Origin: Paramuribaculum sp.
Lineage (GTDB): Bacteria > Bacteroidota > Bacteroidia > Bacteroidales > Muribaculaceae
Assembly: GCA_029051965.1 (NCBI GenBank)
Contig: JAIDJZ010000416.1
Span: forward strand, 1-7,477
Direction: 5' to 3'
DNA length: 7,477 bases
In this document: positions 1 to 5,870 of the stretch, in pieces
Position numbering within the stretch: the first letter of the stretch is position 1
How the letters are laid out: each line of letters opens with the position of its first letter
The notes under the pieces: model-generated
The model's database searches: none
What the model saw: the letters and a program-made list of their open reading frames with translations, nothing else
Told to the model about the DNA's origin: nothing
Translations under genes and position numbers: made by a program

Positions 1-1
1 G

Positions 2-505
2 ATGGGAAATGTCAATCAGGAGGCTATCCTGTTCAACGATACGTTTTATAACAATATCGCTTTCGGCGTCAAGGACGCTACGCGCGAGGAGGTGGAGAAT
101 GCGGCGCGCATCGCGAACGCACACGATTTCATCATGGAGAGCGAGAACGGTTACGATACGAATATCGGCGACCGCGGCTGCCGTCTGTCGGGCGGCCAGC
201 GTCAGCGTATTTCGATCGCGCGTGCGATTCTGAAGAATCCTCCGATTCTGATTCTCGACGAGGCAACGTCGGCTCTGGATTCGGAAAGCGAGCTTCTGGT
301 GCAGCAGGCTCTGGAGCGTCTGATGAAGGACCGCACGACGCTTGTGATCGCCCACCGTCTGTCGACAATCCGCAATGCGACGCAGATCTGTGTTCTGAGT
401 CAGGGACGCATTGTCGAGCGTGGAACGCATGATGAACTTCTGGCTCTGAATGGGGTCTACAGCCGTCTTGTCGAGATGCAGTCGATCTCAGGAGAGCATA
501 ACTGA
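2..505 (+). CDS. ABC exporter, C-terminal part of the ATP-binding domain (MsbA-like), 5' truncated
   Basis: This is the last 167 residues of an ABC transporter whose 5' part lies outside the window; the ATG at position 2 is an internal methionine. The visible nucleotide-binding domain contains the Q-loop ([11 protein letters not shown], Gln at visible residue 6), the ABC signature LSGGQRQR (62-69), Walker B ILILDE (82-87), the D-loop SALD (90-93) and the switch histidine in IAHRLSTI (His118). Walker A and the membrane segments would be upstream. The order and wording of these motifs fit the type IV exporter family in which permease and ATPase are fused, such as MsbA, which flips lipid A-core across the inner membrane. 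The family call is secure. The lipid substrate is only inferred, because the half that would help decide it is missing and multidrug exporters share these motifs. The gene ends with TGA and no coding gene follows closely on the same strand. Confidence 0.93.
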   Translation: MGNVNQEAILFNDTFYNNIAFGVKDATREEVENAARIANAHDFIMESENGYDTNIGDRGCRLSGGQRQRISIARAILKNPPILILDEATSALDSESELLVQQALERLMKDRTTLVIAHRLSTIRNATQICVLSQGRIVERGTHDELLALNGVYSRLVEMQSISGEHN

Positions 506-608
506 GGCAAATTGAATGAAAAATAAAAGGGAAAAATCGGGAGTTTAGGCCCAATAATGTCCTGTTTGTCGATTTTTTCGTTTCAGAATAGAAATTATTT
601 CGTTTTGC

Positions 609-627
609 TTTTGCTTCGAAAGCAAAA
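609..627. repeat. Inverted repeat overlapping the -33 element
   Basis: TTTTGCTT (609-616) and AAGCAAAA (620-627) form a perfect 8-bp inverted repeat around a 3-base centre. It covers the TTTG of the promoter at 610-613 and extends into the spacer. It could be a repressor or activator site for the small transcript. It is A/T-rich and could partly be chance. No U-tract follows it on the plus strand, so it is not a clear terminator for the ABC gene. Confidence 0.45.
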
Positions 628-641
628 AATCGGTAACTTTG
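610..641 (+). promoter_or_regulatory. Bacteroidetes-type promoter (TTTG-N20-TAACTTTG)
   Basis: A -33 element TTTG (610-613) is followed after 20 bp by TAACTTTG (634-641), which matches the Bacteroidetes sigma-ABfr consensus TTTG/TAnnTTTG. Transcription would begin near 645-648. No gene of normal size follows on this strand before the terminator at 725-763, so the promoter appears to drive a short transcript. This is one of the two best promoter matches in the window. Confidence 0.7.
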
Positions 642-644
642 CAA

Positions 645-763
645 TGCAAACAAAGAAACACAAAACGATAAATTCCCCAAAAGTCTTATTTAAACATCCC
701 TGTATACACTTTACAACATGTTATACGCAGACATTGTCGTGAGACACTGTCTGCGTTTTTTTT
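645..763 (+). ncRNA. Candidate small RNA bounded by a promoter and an intrinsic terminator
   Basis: The promoter at 610-641 and the terminator at 725-763 define a transcript of roughly 115-120 nt in the gap between the ABC exporter and dnaG. Its 5' half is rich in A and poor in G, with little obvious structure; the 3' end is a strong hairpin with a U-tract. A weak second pairing, GTATA (702-706) with TATAC (722-726), would compete with the base of the terminator stem. An ATG at 644-646 opens a 32-codon frame that ends with TGA at 740-742, inside the terminator loop. Because this ATG falls at or just before the expected start site, it could be translated only as a leaderless message. That peptide would be basic, with two cysteines (beginning MQTKKHK). 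I do not recognise the RNA as a known family. It could be a regulatory sRNA, an mRNA for a tiny peptide, or a by-product. Confidence 0.45.
725..763 (+). terminator. Intrinsic terminator of the candidate small transcript
   Basis: ACGCAGACA (725-733) pairs perfectly with TGTCTGCGT (748-756) across a 14-base loop and runs straight into eight T residues (756-763). On the plus strand this is a textbook intrinsic terminator. On the minus strand the hairpin is followed by mixed sequence rather than a T-run, so it is a poor terminator for dnaG, which approaches from the right. Confidence 0.85.
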
Positions 764-792
764 CGGAAGTGTGAGGGGGGGGATGATGATGG

Positions 793-3015
793 TCAGCGGC
801 GTCGGGGTGTGAGGATCCGTTCGCCGAGGTAGACTGACAGCTGTTTTTTGAGGTTGTTTAGCTCGAGGTTGCGTTCCATCAGCTGGCGGAGCCGGTCGCG
901 GTCGCCGGGTGCTGAGGCGTAGGTCGCCTTTATCTCGCCGTTGGTTTTTGCGATCTCGGCTTCGATGAGGGCGCATTTGAGATTGTAGACGGCAAGCGGA
1001 ACAAGCTCGAAGAGCCGGTCGCGGTCGGTTGCGATTTTGGCGTATTTGGTGTGGATTTTGCTGAGGGAGTGGCGAGAGGTCACCATGTCGGTTGCGATGC
1101 GTCGGACGGAGTCGTTGTCGGAGGAGAGGAGAAGCCGGCGTAGGAATCCGACCGTGTAGCTGTCGATTGCGGCATCAAATGCGGCGTTTTCGCGGTCGGT
1201 CAGCTCTCGTTCGAGGCGGCTGATGGAGTCGAGGTCGTCGGCTGTCATCCGTATCTTTTCGACGCCGCCGGCAATGTTGGCCGACCGGATCGCTTCGAGG
1301 CGCTGAGTCTCGGCCTGAAGGGCTTCGGGCCAATCGCGGCTTGCGCGGATGCAGTAGTCGTAGGTCAGCTCCATCAGCGGGTCGGTGAAGGCAATTTCGT
1401 CCATGCGGAGTTCCTGTCCGATGTAGTCGAGGACGTTGAGGGGGCGTACGTTTCCGTCGTCGCCTTCAGTGATGTCGCAGAGATAGCACATGCCGAAGCG
1501 TACGGCGTAGGCCACGAGTTCGCGTTCGTAGGGGGCGAGGAAGCTGTTGCGGCGTTGGTCGGCAGCTGTAGCGGGTGTCTGCCTCGGAGTTTCGGGCGGA
1601 GTTTCGGGAGAAAGGTCCGCCCGGGCGTCGTCGGCGGGATCGGGGGGTAGTCCGGCTGCGGCTCGGTTGCGTTCGCGCTGGGCTTCGCGGGCCTGTTGTT
1701 CGGCGTGTTCGGCGGAGTATTTCGCGATCTGCAGGCGTAGCACTTTCTCGTCGATCGAGAGAGAGCGTGAGCAGTTGCCGATGTAGACGGTCTGTGTTAT
1801 CTGGTCGGGGATTATGGCTATGGAGCGGACGATGCTCTGGATCGCTTTCGATCGAGCGATCGGGTCAGCTCCGGCTCCGTCCATGAGGATGCGGGTCTTG
1901 AAGGATATGAAGTCTTCTTCGTTTTGGGAGAGGTAGTCTTCGACTTGCTGCGAGGAGTGGGTCTGGGCGAAGGAGTCGGGGTCGTCGCCGTCGGGCAGTG
2001 ACAAGACTTTGATGTTGAGGCCTTCGGCGAGGAGGAGGTCTATGCCGCGAAGGGATGCTTTGATTCCGGCGGGGTCGCTGTCGTAGATTACGGTCACGTT
2101 TTCGGTGAACCGGTGGATGAGGCGGATCTGTCCTTCGGTCAGTGAGGTTCCGGAAGAGGCCACGACGTTTTCGACACCGCTCTGATGCATCGAGATGACG
2201 TCCATGTAGCCCTCGACGAGGATGCATTTGTCTTTGCGGACGATTGCCTGTTTTGCCTGATAGAGTCCGTAGAGTTCGTGGCTTTTGCGGTAGATCGCGG
2301 ATTCGGGAGAGTTGACGTATTTGGCGACTTCTTTGTCTTTGCGGAGAGTTCGTCCGCCGAATGCGATTACTTTGCCGGAGACGGTGAAGACGGGGTAGAT
2401 CACGCGAGAGCGGAATCGGTCGCTGACGTTTCCGCGTTCGGACCGGTAGCAGAGTCCTGTGTCGAAGAGGAATTTTTCGCTGAATCCGGCTTTGAGCGCA
2501 GATTTGAAGAGGTCGTCGCGCCGGTCGTAGCTGTAGCCGAGGTGGAATCGTCGGATCATTGCGTCGGAGATGCCACGTTCGCGGAAGTAGGCGAGCCCGA
2601 TGTCGCGTCCGTCGTCGGAGCCGGTCAGGATCTCTTCGAAATATTTCATTGCGAATTCGTTGACAGCCAGCATGCTTTCGCGCTCGCTCTCTCGTTCGCG
2701 TTCCTGTTCGCTGACTTCGTGGTCTTTGATCTCGATTCCGTATTTCTTGGCGAGATAGCGTAGGGCTTCGTTGTAGCTGAGCTGTTCGAGTTCCATGAGG
2801 AATCCGACAGCGCTGCCTCCTTTGCCGCAGCTGAAGCATTTGCAGATACCTTTGCTTCGCGAAACGGAGAACGAGGGTGTCCGTTCGTTGTGGAAGGGGC
2901 ATAGTCCGATGTAGTTTGCTCCGCGCCGTTTGAGCGACACGAAGTCGCTGACGACGTCGACGATGTCGGCGGTGTCAAGGATTTTCTGGACAGTTTCGCG
3001 GTCGATTCTTCTCAT
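793..3015 (-). CDS. dnaG: DNA primase DnaG
   Basis: DnaG synthesises the RNA primers for lagging-strand and initial leading-strand replication and is recruited to the fork by the DnaB helicase. The 740-residue protein has the family's domain order. The N-terminal CHC2 zinc-binding domain contains CPFH (Cys39, His42) and CFSC (Cys60, Cys63). A Toprim_N-like catalytic core follows, with RFRSRVIYPV (200-209), AFGGRTL (218-224) and KYVNSPES (232-239). The Toprim metal site has Glu268 in LVEGYMD, Asp312 and Asp314 in YDSDPAG, and the acidic cluster 342-347. A low-complexity Ala/Arg/Pro/Glu linker spans about 436-488, then a helical C-terminal region (about 490-740) that should bind helicase. It is longer than E. 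coli DnaG (581 residues), mainly through the linker and the C-terminal part. The ATG at 3013-3015 gives the expected N-terminus (IDRETVQKILDTADIVDVV). In many bacteria dnaG sits between rpsU and rpoD; here it stands alone. No convincing terminator was seen after its stop. Confidence 0.98.
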   Translation of the reverse strand: MRRIDRETVQKILDTADIVDVVSDFVSLKRRGANYIGLCPFHNERTPSFSVSRSKGICKCFSCGKGGSAVGFLMELEQLSYNEALRYLAKKYGIEIKDHEVSEQERERESERESMLAVNEFAMKYFEEILTGSDDGRDIGLAYFRERGISDAMIRRFHLGYSYDRRDDLFKSALKAGFSEKFLFDTGLCYRSERGNVSDRFRSRVIYPVFTVSGKVIAFGGRTLRKDKEVAKYVNSPESAIYRKSHELYGLYQAKQAIVRKDKCILVEGYMDVISMHQSGVENVVASSGTSLTEGQIRLIHRFTENVTVIYDSDPAGIKASLRGIDLLLAEGLNIKVLSLPDGDDPDSFAQTHSSQQVEDYLSQNEEDFISFKTRILMDGAGADPIARSKAIQSIVRSIAIIPDQITQTVYIGNCSRSLSIDEKVLRLQIAKYSAEHAEQQAREAQRERNRAAAGLPPDPADDARADLSPETPPETPRQTPATAADQRRNSFLAPYERELVAYAVRFGMCYLCDITEGDDGNVRPLNVLDYIGQELRMDEIAFTDPLMELTYDYCIRASRDWPEALQAETQRLEAIRSANIAGGVEKIRMTADDLDSISRLERELTDRENAAFDAAIDSYTVGFLRRLLLSSDNDSVRRIATDMVTSRHSLSKIHTKYAKIATDRDRLFELVPLAVYNLKCALIEAEIAKTNGEIKATYASAPGDRDRLRQLMERNLELNNLKKQLSVYLGERILTPRRR

Positions 3016-3037
3016 TCCGGGAGGGTGTAGTAGGGTG

Positions 3038-3045
3038 CAAAATTA
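3038..3045 (-). promoter_or_regulatory. Likely -7 box of the dnaG promoter (TAATTTTG)
   Basis: Read on the minus strand, TAATTTTG matches the Bacteroidetes -7 consensus TAnnTTTG and would place the transcript start about 18 nt upstream of the dnaG ATG. The nearest TTTG upstream (3063-3060) is only 14 bp away, against the usual 19-21, so there is no proper -33 element. The leader has no strong Shine-Dalgarno sequence. Confidence 0.5.
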
Positions 3046-3078
3046 CAAAAAAACTGCCTCAAAATCCCATAAAATCGC

Positions 3079-3086
3079 TACTTTTG
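3079..3086 (+). promoter_or_regulatory. Likely -7 box of the substrate-binding protein promoter (TACTTTTG)
   Basis: TACTTTTG fits the TAnnTTTG consensus and lies 18 bp before the ATG at 3105, giving a leader of about 15 nt. No TTTG lies at the right distance upstream. The box overlaps a TTG at 3084 that could be taken as an earlier start codon, which argues that translation starts at 3105 instead. Confidence 0.5.
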
Positions 3087-3104
3087 TCGAAAAATGACTC
3101 TGTT

Positions 3105-4235
3105 ATGAAATATTCCCTTTTCTCAGCCATGCTCCTTGGGCTGGCTTGTCTGTCCGGTGCGTCATGTGTCCGGAATTCTGCCGGAAGTTCTGTCGGCGAG
3201 GGTGGCGATACGGTCACAGTCCGGTCTGACTTGCTGACTCTGGTCGATCACGATGGATATTCCGTGGCCACGGTGCGTGATCCGTGGGATTCTACCCGCG
3301 TTATGGCGACTTATCTTCTTGTTGACCGCGACGTTGATGAAGAAAACTTGCCACAAGCTGGCAATGCCGTCGTTTTGCGGGTGCCGCTTGAAAAATCGCT
3401 CGTCTACAGCGGAGTCCATGGCGGTGCTGTAGAGTTACTCGGTGAGGCGGAGCGCATAGCGGCCGTGGCCGACGGCAGTTATTTCACAAACCCGGTTCTC
3501 CGCAAAATGATCGATGGCGGGCGCATTGCCGATGTGGGAAATTCGATGTCGCCCTCGGTCGAACGGATTGTCGAGATCGAACCTGACGCAATTCTGACGT
3601 CACCCTATCAGAATTCGGGTCACGGAGCGATCGAGTCGCTTGCAATTCCGATCGTGGAGATGGCCGACTATATGGAATCCACACCTCTGGGGCGTGCCGA
3701 ATGGATCAAGTTCATCGGGCGGCTCTATGGTGAGCGGGCGAAATCCGATTCGATCTTTGCGGCGGTTGTCGGAGAATATGGGCGGCTTCGCGCTGTTGGC
3801 CGAAAGGCGGCGGAACATCCGGTCGTGCTTGTGGAGCAGCCTGTCAACGGGGTGTGGGCTCTTCCGGGTGGGGGGAGCTATATGGCGCGGATGATTGCAG
3901 ACGCGGGTGGTGTCTATCCCTGGGCGCAGGTAGGAGGGAAGGGGTCGATCGAGCAGGATCCGGCAGCGGTTCTGGATAAGGCGGAAAATGCTGATTTCTG
4001 GTTTATCCGCACCTACGGGGCGCTGACGCTCGACGGACTGAAGTCGAACAATCCGCTCAACGGGCGTTTCCGTGCGGCGGAGTCGGGCGGGGTCTATGTC
4101 TGCGATACGTCGGTCAGTCCGCTTTATGATGAGTTTCCGTTTATGCCGCATCTGCTGCTTGCGGATTATGTCGCGATTCTCCATCCGTCGCTGGGAATGG
4201 ACAGCGTGAGATATTACCGTCGAGCCGTCAGATAA
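3105..4235 (+). CDS. ABC transporter substrate-binding lipoprotein (BtuF/FepB-like)
   Basis: This 376-residue protein is a helical-backbone (class III) periplasmic binding protein of the family that captures vitamin B12, haem or ferric siderophores for an inner-membrane ABC importer. It starts with a hydrophobic signal peptide and a lipobox-like SGASC with Cys21 as the probable lipidated residue, then a Ser/Gly/Asn-rich tether. The N-lobe includes YSGVHGGAVELLG (101-113) and ERIAAVAD (116-123). The region VGNSMSPSVERIVEIEPDAI (144-163) is the family's typical strand-turn-helix. STPLGRAEWIKFIGRLYG (192-209) is the linking helix seen in relatives. The C-lobe has WALPGGGSYMARMIADAGG (251-269). 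I chose the ATG at 3105 because it gives a clean signal peptide, and because the in-frame TTG at 3084 lies in the promoter box. No permease or ATPase gene follows; a terminator comes 9 bp after the stop. The ligand cannot be read from the sequence. Confidence 0.9.
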   Translation: MKYSLFSAMLLGLACLSGASCVRNSAGSSVGEGGDTVTVRSDLLTLVDHDGYSVATVRDPWDSTRVMATYLLVDRDVDEENLPQAGNAVVLRVPLEKSLVYSGVHGGAVELLGEAERIAAVADGSYFTNPVLRKMIDGGRIADVGNSMSPSVERIVEIEPDAILTSPYQNSGHGAIESLAIPIVEMADYMESTPLGRAEWIKFIGRLYGERAKSDSIFAAVVGEYGRLRAVGRKAAEHPVVLVEQPVNGVWALPGGGSYMARMIADAGGVYPWAQVGGKGSIEQDPAAVLDKAENADFWFIRTYGALTLDGLKSNNPLNGRFRAAESGGVYVCDTSVSPLYDEFPFMPHLLLADYVAILHPSLGMDSVRYYRRAVR

Positions 4236-4243
4236 GCGATAAT

Positions 4244-4285
4244 CAGAAAAAGCGTGTCGAACCGGAATTCGACACGCTTTTTCTG
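4244..4285. terminator. Bidirectional intrinsic terminator between convergent genes
   Basis: An 18-bp perfect stem (4244-4261 with 4268-4285) closes a 6-base loop CCGGAA. The stem has a GCGTGTCGAA core and an A/T-rich outer end, with a run of five A on the left arm and five T on the right. It can therefore act on both strands. It lies 9 bp after the stop of the plus-strand binding protein and 23 bp after the stop of the minus-strand secreted protein, so it probably ends both messages. Confidence 0.9.
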
Positions 4286-4307
4286 TATTTAAAGAGAGTG
4301 TGGGGGG

Positions 4308-5555
4308 TTATCGTGTAAGCATTTTTGTTACGGTTGAACCCTGGCGGCGGATTACGATCTGACCTGCTTCGGGGTTTTCGATCTTCATGCCCTGGAGGTT
4401 GAAGTATTCAACGGGGGCGTTGATGTCAGCATCGGCTGCGATGTTGCCGATAGCAGCGGGATCTGTGGGAAGGATGAGGTAGCTTTCGCTGCTGTTGTTG
4501 TTGGAATAGAGGCTGTTGGGGTTGGTTGCTCCTGCTGCACCTGAAGCCTGAGGCCAACGTGCGAAGAATGAGTTGGCAGGCATGTTGATGCGGCCGTTGG
4601 CTTTGTCGTAAGTCATGTTGTATGCTCCCTGCTGCTCGATGAACGCATCTCTATCCAGACCGTTGGACAACAGGAACGCGTAAGCGTAAGATCTGCTCAT
4701 GATGTACGTTTCTCCGTCGTTTTCGTCAATAAATCCTATCGATTGCTGGGGTATGAGGACGTATTCGGGATCGGTGGCGTCGATTTCGATTGTTGAGTTT
4801 GCGCCAAATACTTCAGCGTAGGGATCTACGATGCGGAACATTCCATCCTGATCAGGATTGTAGAGCACGGTCACGTCGACTTCGGGACAGCTTGAGACGG
4901 GGATGCCGTACATTGTCGCGAGGAATGTTTCTTTGAATTTGCCTGTTCCCAGCGTTTCCCAAGAAGTAGGCTGTACGAAGCTGTTTCGCATTGCGGCGAC
5001 ATATCCACGGAGTTCTGCCAAACCGCTTTCAGTTGCTACAAAAAATACGATGTTGCTGTCAAATGTAATCGATTTATTGGTTTCATCGTAGCTTGCGGTA
5101 ACAGTTACTTTGGTGGCAGTCTGTCCGGAAATGGTTACGCCATAGAAGTTGATGTCTTCGTTGGTTGATTCGTTTGTTCCGACTTTAGCCTGAGGGATAG
5201 TCAGTTTTCCGGTCAGAGAGTTGACGGTTCCGCTGACTACGATAGAGGTTCCGTCGGCAGTCGCCATCGAGATAATCAAAGAGCCAGAGGCTTCGCCCTG
5301 TTCAATTACGGCCGATCCGGTGTAGGATTTTCCGTCGAATCCGCTGGTGTAGTTCCAGTCGTAAGTTCCGACGTAGTCGGCGGCGGTGACTCTGAGGGGA
5401 GTGAGCAGCTTGCTTTCTTCTAAGGTTGCTGCATTTTCGAGGTTGGCTTTTTTCAGATCTTTTGCAACCTGAGGAAGGATTGTCTGAGCCGGTCCGAAGG
5501 CTGATGCGCTGAGTGCGCAGATGGTTGCGAGTGCAAGGGAGTAGATTTTTTTCAT
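4308..5555 (-). CDS. Secreted protein of unknown function with a C-terminal NLQG...RRQG tail
   Basis: The 415-residue product has a Sec signal peptide (MKKIYSLALATICALSASA, cleavage probably after Ala19), with no lipobox, so it should be released into the periplasm or beyond. Residues 60-175 look like an all-beta domain (GTYDWNY near 63, then alternating strands such as SAVIEQGEASGSLIIS). Residues 199-247 read WETLGTGKFKETF...VDVTVLYNPD...FRIVDPY, which resembles a module I recall from other Bacteroidales secreted proteins. The last 34 residues, from VEYFNLQGM (382) to KMLTR, resemble a C-terminal tail common in Prevotella and Muribaculaceae proteins. It is distantly like the type IX secretion tail, but I cannot show it is a sorting signal. 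The ATG at 5553-5555 was chosen because it begins the signal peptide; an in-frame ATG 51 bp upstream only adds residues in front of it. I do not recognise an enzyme motif. The gene is monocistronic. Confidence 0.88.
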   Translation of the reverse strand: MKKIYSLALATICALSASAFGPAQTILPQVAKDLKKANLENAATLEESKLLTPLRVTAADYVGTYDWNYTSGFDGKSYTGSAVIEQGEASGSLIISMATADGTSIVVSGTVNSLTGKLTIPQAKVGTNESTNEDINFYGVTISGQTATKVTVTASYDETNKSITFDSNIVFFVATESGLAELRGYVAAMRNSFVQPTSWETLGTGKFKETFLATMYGIPVSSCPEVDVTVLYNPDQDGMFRIVDPYAEVFGANSTIEIDATDPEYVLIPQQSIGFIDENDGETYIMSRSYAYAFLLSNGLDRDAFIEQQGAYNMTYDKANGRINMPANSFFARWPQASGAAGATNPNSLYSNNNSSESYLILPTDPAAIGNIAADADINAPVEYFNLQGMKIENPEAGQIVIRRQGSTVTKMLTR

Positions 5556-5687
5556 ACGCGTTGGTGAGTTAATGAGTTGTTGAGTGAAAAAAACGGTCGG
5601 CCTCAATCAGTAAGGCCATATATGGAAATGTACTATAGTGTCGTGAACGGTGAGTACGGGTCTTTTTTTAATCTTTTTCCTTAGTGG
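5556..5687 (-). promoter_or_regulatory. Long structured 5' leader of the secreted-protein gene
   Basis: From the predicted start near 5687 to the ATG is about 130 nt, much longer than the other leaders here (about 15-45 nt). Reading with the gene, a 5-bp stem pairs 5657-5653 with 5634-5630 (GTACT/AGTAC). A second hairpin, GGCCT (5617-5613) with AGGCC (5603-5599) and a 9-base loop, is followed 5 bases later by seven U (5593-5587). That second hairpin looks like a weak terminator or attenuator. Three 8-bp repeats then lead to the start codon. I see no known riboswitch consensus. Confidence 0.4.
5562..5585 (-). repeat. Three tandem 8-bp repeats (ACTCAnnA) just before a start codon
   Basis: On the coding (minus) strand the leader reads ACTCAACA, ACTCATTA, ACTCACCA without gaps, ending 6 bases before the ATG at 5555. 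The unit contains no G, so this is an unstructured, Shine-Dalgarno-free stretch in the place where the ribosome binds. It may help ribosome loading, bind a regulator, or be a small slippage product. Confidence 0.7.
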
Positions 5688-5690
5688 TTG

Positions 5691-5721
5691 CAAATGTAAA
5701 GAGTTTTTTTGTTTATTCAAA
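5691..5721 (-). promoter_or_regulatory. Consensus Bacteroidetes promoter of the secreted-protein gene
   Basis: On the minus strand TTTG (5721-5718) is followed after 19 bp by TACATTTG (5698-5691), an exact match to the TTTG/TAnnTTTG pattern. The start site would be near 5687. Between this promoter and the terminator at 5805-5849 the sequence is A/T-rich, and I see no gene in it. Confidence 0.8.
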
Positions 5722-5804
5722 CATTTTTCCAATTTTTTTGATAATATATGTTCAAATTTGTTGTCGGGCGGCGTTGGAAGGCGAATGTTTGCATTGTCCG
5801 ACTG

Positions 5805-5849
5805 AAAAAACAAATGGCCGCCATCGTGCGGGGCAGATGGCGGCCGTTT
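5805..5849 (-). terminator. Intrinsic terminator of the CoA-transferase gene
   Basis: GGCCGCCATC (5816-5825) and GATGGCGGCC (5836-5845) form a perfect G/C-rich 10-bp stem with a 10-base loop. AAA (5812-5814) and TTT (5847-5849) can extend it past a single mismatch. On the minus strand it is followed by six T (5810-5805), and it lies 21 bp after the CoA-transferase stop. A T-run just right of the stem on the plus strand may let it work weakly in the other direction. Confidence 0.88.
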
Positions 5850-5870
5850 GCTTTTTGTCTGTTAGAGTTT

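Noticed and set aside
532..577. AAAAATCG and CGATTTTT flanking a 30-base loop after the ABC gene, as a possible terminator.
   Set aside because: The stem is short and A/T-rich and the loop is long, so it is too weak to call, though no better terminator for the ABC gene was found.
132..680. A 182-codon minus-strand frame across the ABC gene and the following intergenic region.
   Set aside because: Most of it is antisense to the conserved ABC motifs, and the product has a random Ser/Arg/Pro-rich composition.
775..782. A run of eight G just downstream of the dnaG stop, considered as a phase-variation tract.
   Set aside because: It lies outside any coding region or promoter I can identify, so slippage there has no evident effect.
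1865..2902. A 345-codon open frame on the same strand as dnaG but in another frame, plus a 192-codon frame on the opposite strand (2185-2763).
   Set aside because: Both lie wholly inside dnaG, which has full domain motifs. Their products are Arg/Pro-rich or Val/Asp/Glu/Phe-rich, as expected when a G/C-biased gene is read out of frame.
3084..3104. A TTG start giving seven extra residues on the substrate-binding protein.
   Set aside because: The TTG lies within the likely -7 box and the extra residues would precede the signal peptide; ATG at 3105 is better.
5569..5619. A 16-codon upstream frame (MALLIEADRFF...) in the leader of the secreted-protein gene.
   Set aside because: It has no ribosome signal, no run of a regulatory amino acid, and is short enough to be chance. 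It would matter only if leader translation were shown.
5607..5813. A 68-codon minus-strand frame upstream of the secreted-protein gene.
   Set aside because: It overlaps the promoter and leader, is Lys/Asn/Phe-rich from A/T-rich DNA, and has no recognisable start region or motif.
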